NCBI GenBank assembly: GCA_040954595.2
Contig: CM082578.2
Location: 13,454,001-13,518,000 of the forward strand
DNA: 64,000 nucleotides
Reading direction: 5' to 3'
Origin: Balanoglossus misakiensis
Lineage: Eukaryota; Hemichordata
In this document: positions 61,801-64,000 of the stretch, piece after piece
How positions within the stretch are numbered: position 1 is the stretch's first letter
Layout of the letters: every line of letters begins with the position of its first letter
The notes under the pieces: generated by a model
What the model was told of the DNA's origin: nothing
What the model saw: the letters and a program-made list of their open reading frames with translations, nothing else
Database searches by the model: none
Made by a program: the position numbers and the translations under genes

Positions 61801-63126
61801 CTGCACTAAGCATGCATGGCGCTGAATATACAGTATGCATATACAGACTGATATGCCAATTCAGGGGAACTTTCCTGCAAAAAAATAGTAAAATCTTGTG
61901 TTAGACTCAGACAGTTCGGCCACTTGGGGACTTTTTATTTACGCCACATTGCACTTGGTTGGAAATATTTATCAAACCCTGCTACAGTGAAATTGATCCG
62001 TGCTTTCATTACTTCCCACTGTATTGCCTCTTTTAACTCTCTTTTAGATGTGTTCTCACAAAAGTTAATTTACCGTATTCAGCCTCCACGGGAATTTAAA
62101 GACGAGGCATATGTTATGCACAGTTGACCCTTTGTTTATCAATTAACAGTTCCGTGCACAGACAAAAGATTTATTTCTATACAAAAGCACACGTCAACAT
62201 ATATGGGCCTTATAAGTTGCTCTAAAGTCACTCTCCATCTAACCCTAGCTGGTCTTGCATCAGTTGCAATGGCACAACAATTTGCTATTAATCATTTGGG
62301 AAACTTTTTTTACTGTTTTTCAAAATAAAGAATTAAAAAAATTACTACCTACATATCTGTCCTGTTTCTGAAGAGCATGAACAGTCAACACAAAGTCACT
62401 TTTTAGTAGATCATAAATAATGATTTTGTGATGTTAGTTTTACTGCCTTACTCTTCTATAGTTATTCCTTCATCCATCCATCCATTGAGATATTTCTCTC
62501 TCTCTCTCTCTTTCTCTCCCCCCCCTCCCTCTCCCTTTCAACTGTCAAGCTGCCTAGTGAATGTTATTTTTAGCAATTGGCCAAAACTAACAACTGGTTT
62601 ATCTTTTAAGGTCAACGGATCTGGATTTATGATTTCACATCATGTCAAAGGAAGACGGATATGTGTGAAAGGACTTTGTGTACTCATGATTGTGACTTTG
62701 AAAGGATCTTCTGGTAGCTAGTGGATCATACTTCTTTCACCTGAAATGAAATCTCTTCACGGATTCCCGCCATTGGAACTACAACAGTCGGCAGGCAAAT
62801 AATGCTGCTCCTGGACAACTTTCGAAACAAACCGGACAATGGATAGCATTGAACAACCTCAAATCAACGAGGAACCCCCTTCTTGAAGATTAATGAATAG
62901 TATACACACAAATAGGCCCATAGCCCATCCATAGACTGCAGTTGGTTCATCTAGAACAGAACTTGAACATACAATTACAATTTTAAGTGAGTGTGCGTCT
63001 ACTCATTTTGACAGTCGCGTTATCAATAATTCATCATCAGTATCATTACTACTGTAACATTTATATGTGTCGCTGAGAATCAGGGCATCAAAATCTGTTT
63101 GTGGAGTTTAACAACTGACTGACTCA
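58841..63126 (+). other. proposed 4.3-kb first intron
   Basis: AT-rich DNA between the donor at 58841 and an acceptor (CTGACTGACTCAG) ending at 63126. Nothing with coding character was found on either strand. It includes TACCGG-type words near 60029-60050 and a CT-rich tract near 62492-62538. Confidence 0.4.
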
Positions 63127-63161
63127 GTTTGATTGGGATTCTGACGTCTGTTTCTGTGGAC

Positions 63162-63294
63162 ATGGCGAGTGAATATTCTTCATCTAAGGGTCGTCAACTT
63201 TGTAAAGGAAATAAAGCATTTCGACCTGACTCTGCAATTGTGAAATTAGCAATAGCCGCTGGTGCTGGTTGTTTGTGGTCAGCTTTCTACACAG
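63162..63294 (+). CDS. N-terminal coding exon of an unidentified gene (partial)
   Basis: An acceptor at 63126, an ATG in good context (GACATGG), 44 open codons and a GTAAGG donor after 63294 define a first coding exon that ends in phase 1. The peptide starts MASEYSSSKGRQLCKGNKAF and continues with a hydrophobic run (AIVKLAIAAGAGCLW) that could be a signal anchor or membrane segment after a basic tail. I do not recognise the family. The rest of the gene is outside the window or in exons I cannot identify. Confidence 0.45.
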
Positions 63295-64000
63295 GTAAGG
63301 AAATGTGGATGTGTGTTTGTCAGCTGTCTCTGCAGTGTTTGGATCTAAATTTATCAATATGTTTATCTTTGGTTAATTTATCAATATTTTAATTTAAAGT
63401 GCAAAATTTAGATGTAAGTCAAGATGTACTTCAGTAGAGGGTGGCTGTTGCGTATGCAAGTTCCTAACTGCACAATGAGTACCTCGTATACGCAACAGTG
63501 CAATAAATTCTGTCTATCCCTCACTGGCATTACCGTTTATTTATCGGCACAAGTAGGATAAGAAGTAAATTGATGGTCTCAGTGGCGGCTAGACCACTAA
63601 TCTCGGTTTTCTGTTGCCCATGTCCATAACAGTTAATGGGCAAATTTTATGACACCACAGGTCTCAAACAAAAGAAGTATTAACCTTAGGGCCTACATGC
63701 TTTGCAAAACAAAAAAGCTGGTGACTAGCTCTATCCATACATTTGAGTTTTCAATGCGCTGTACACAACCACCCCACAAAACAAATTGAAAGGTAGATTC
63801 ACCCATCGATATATTCAATCTCATAAGTTTGACCAATCCTAGTACATCTAATTATCACCACCAGATCCATCCAGATGACTGCAAAATTAATGAAACAACA
63901 AATAGCATGGGCGCAGCATCATACCGTAAACGATACTGGATAGATTGTATGACAAATTGAATGATTTCAACTTTCAAATCATACTTTCCCTATTGTCAAG
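63295..64000 (+). other. intronic or intergenic sequence at the window end
   Basis: After the donor at 63295 no further exon can be supported. A short near-palindrome of GCGTATGCAAG / CTCGTATACGC type lies around 63448-63495. Confidence 0.35.

Noticed and set aside
1-64000. tRNA and rRNA genes
   Set aside because: I looked for GGTTCRA-type B boxes with matching A boxes and acceptor stems and found none convincing; no rRNA-like stretch was seen.

Overview
The window is eukaryotic, metazoan nuclear DNA: split genes with GT-AG introns, AATAAA signals, AT-rich intergenic DNA and trinucleotide microsatellites. Single-domain ACE, LAMTOR5, KIN17, fused AASS, and SH2/death-domain and C-type lectin proteins suggest an animal. 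Compact introns and frequent acatgtacatgta-type words fit an invertebrate deuterostome such as an acorn worm or lancelet, but the species is not settled by the sequence. All gene models were built by hand by splicing exons so that phase, splice sites and protein similarity agree; homology statements come from remembered family features, not from a search.

Layout. 2-480 (+) is the C-terminal end of an unidentified gene. 2348-4924 (-) is NUBP1, a cytosolic Fe-S assembly scaffold (311 aa). 5813-9102 and 10123-12282 (both -) are tandem paralogues with an uncommon architecture: N-terminal death domain, one or two Ras-binding-like ubiquitin-fold modules, a tyrosine-containing linker and a C-terminal SH2 domain (595 and 373 aa). 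13349-14388 (-) is LAMTOR5 (91 aa), head-to-head with 14938-18041 (+) KIN17 (402 aa). 20486-27483 (-) is the bifunctional lysine-degradation enzyme AASS (948 aa, 21 coding exons). 28960-31762 (-) is a secreted C-type lectin / mucin repeat / PAN protein (410 aa). 33302-38983 (-) is a single-domain angiotensin-converting enzyme with a hydrophobic, GPI-signal-like tail (665 aa). 40636-42175 (+) is a Golgi carbohydrate sulfotransferase (347 aa). About 16.5 kb without a recognisable gene follows, containing hairpins and a diverged duplication. A TATA/Inr core promoter near 58673-58706 starts a leader exon that can be spliced to the first coding exon of an unidentified gene at 63162, which runs off the window.

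The genes do not form one pathway; they are ordinary neighbours in an animal genome. The most interesting system is the death-domain/RBD-like/SH2 pair. It looks like a cytoplasmic adaptor family that could connect death-domain (immune or apoptotic) receptors with small-GTPase and phosphotyrosine signalling. One paralogue has duplicated its RBD-like exon pair, while the other has gained Grb2/Nck-type tyrosine motifs and a PxxP stretch.
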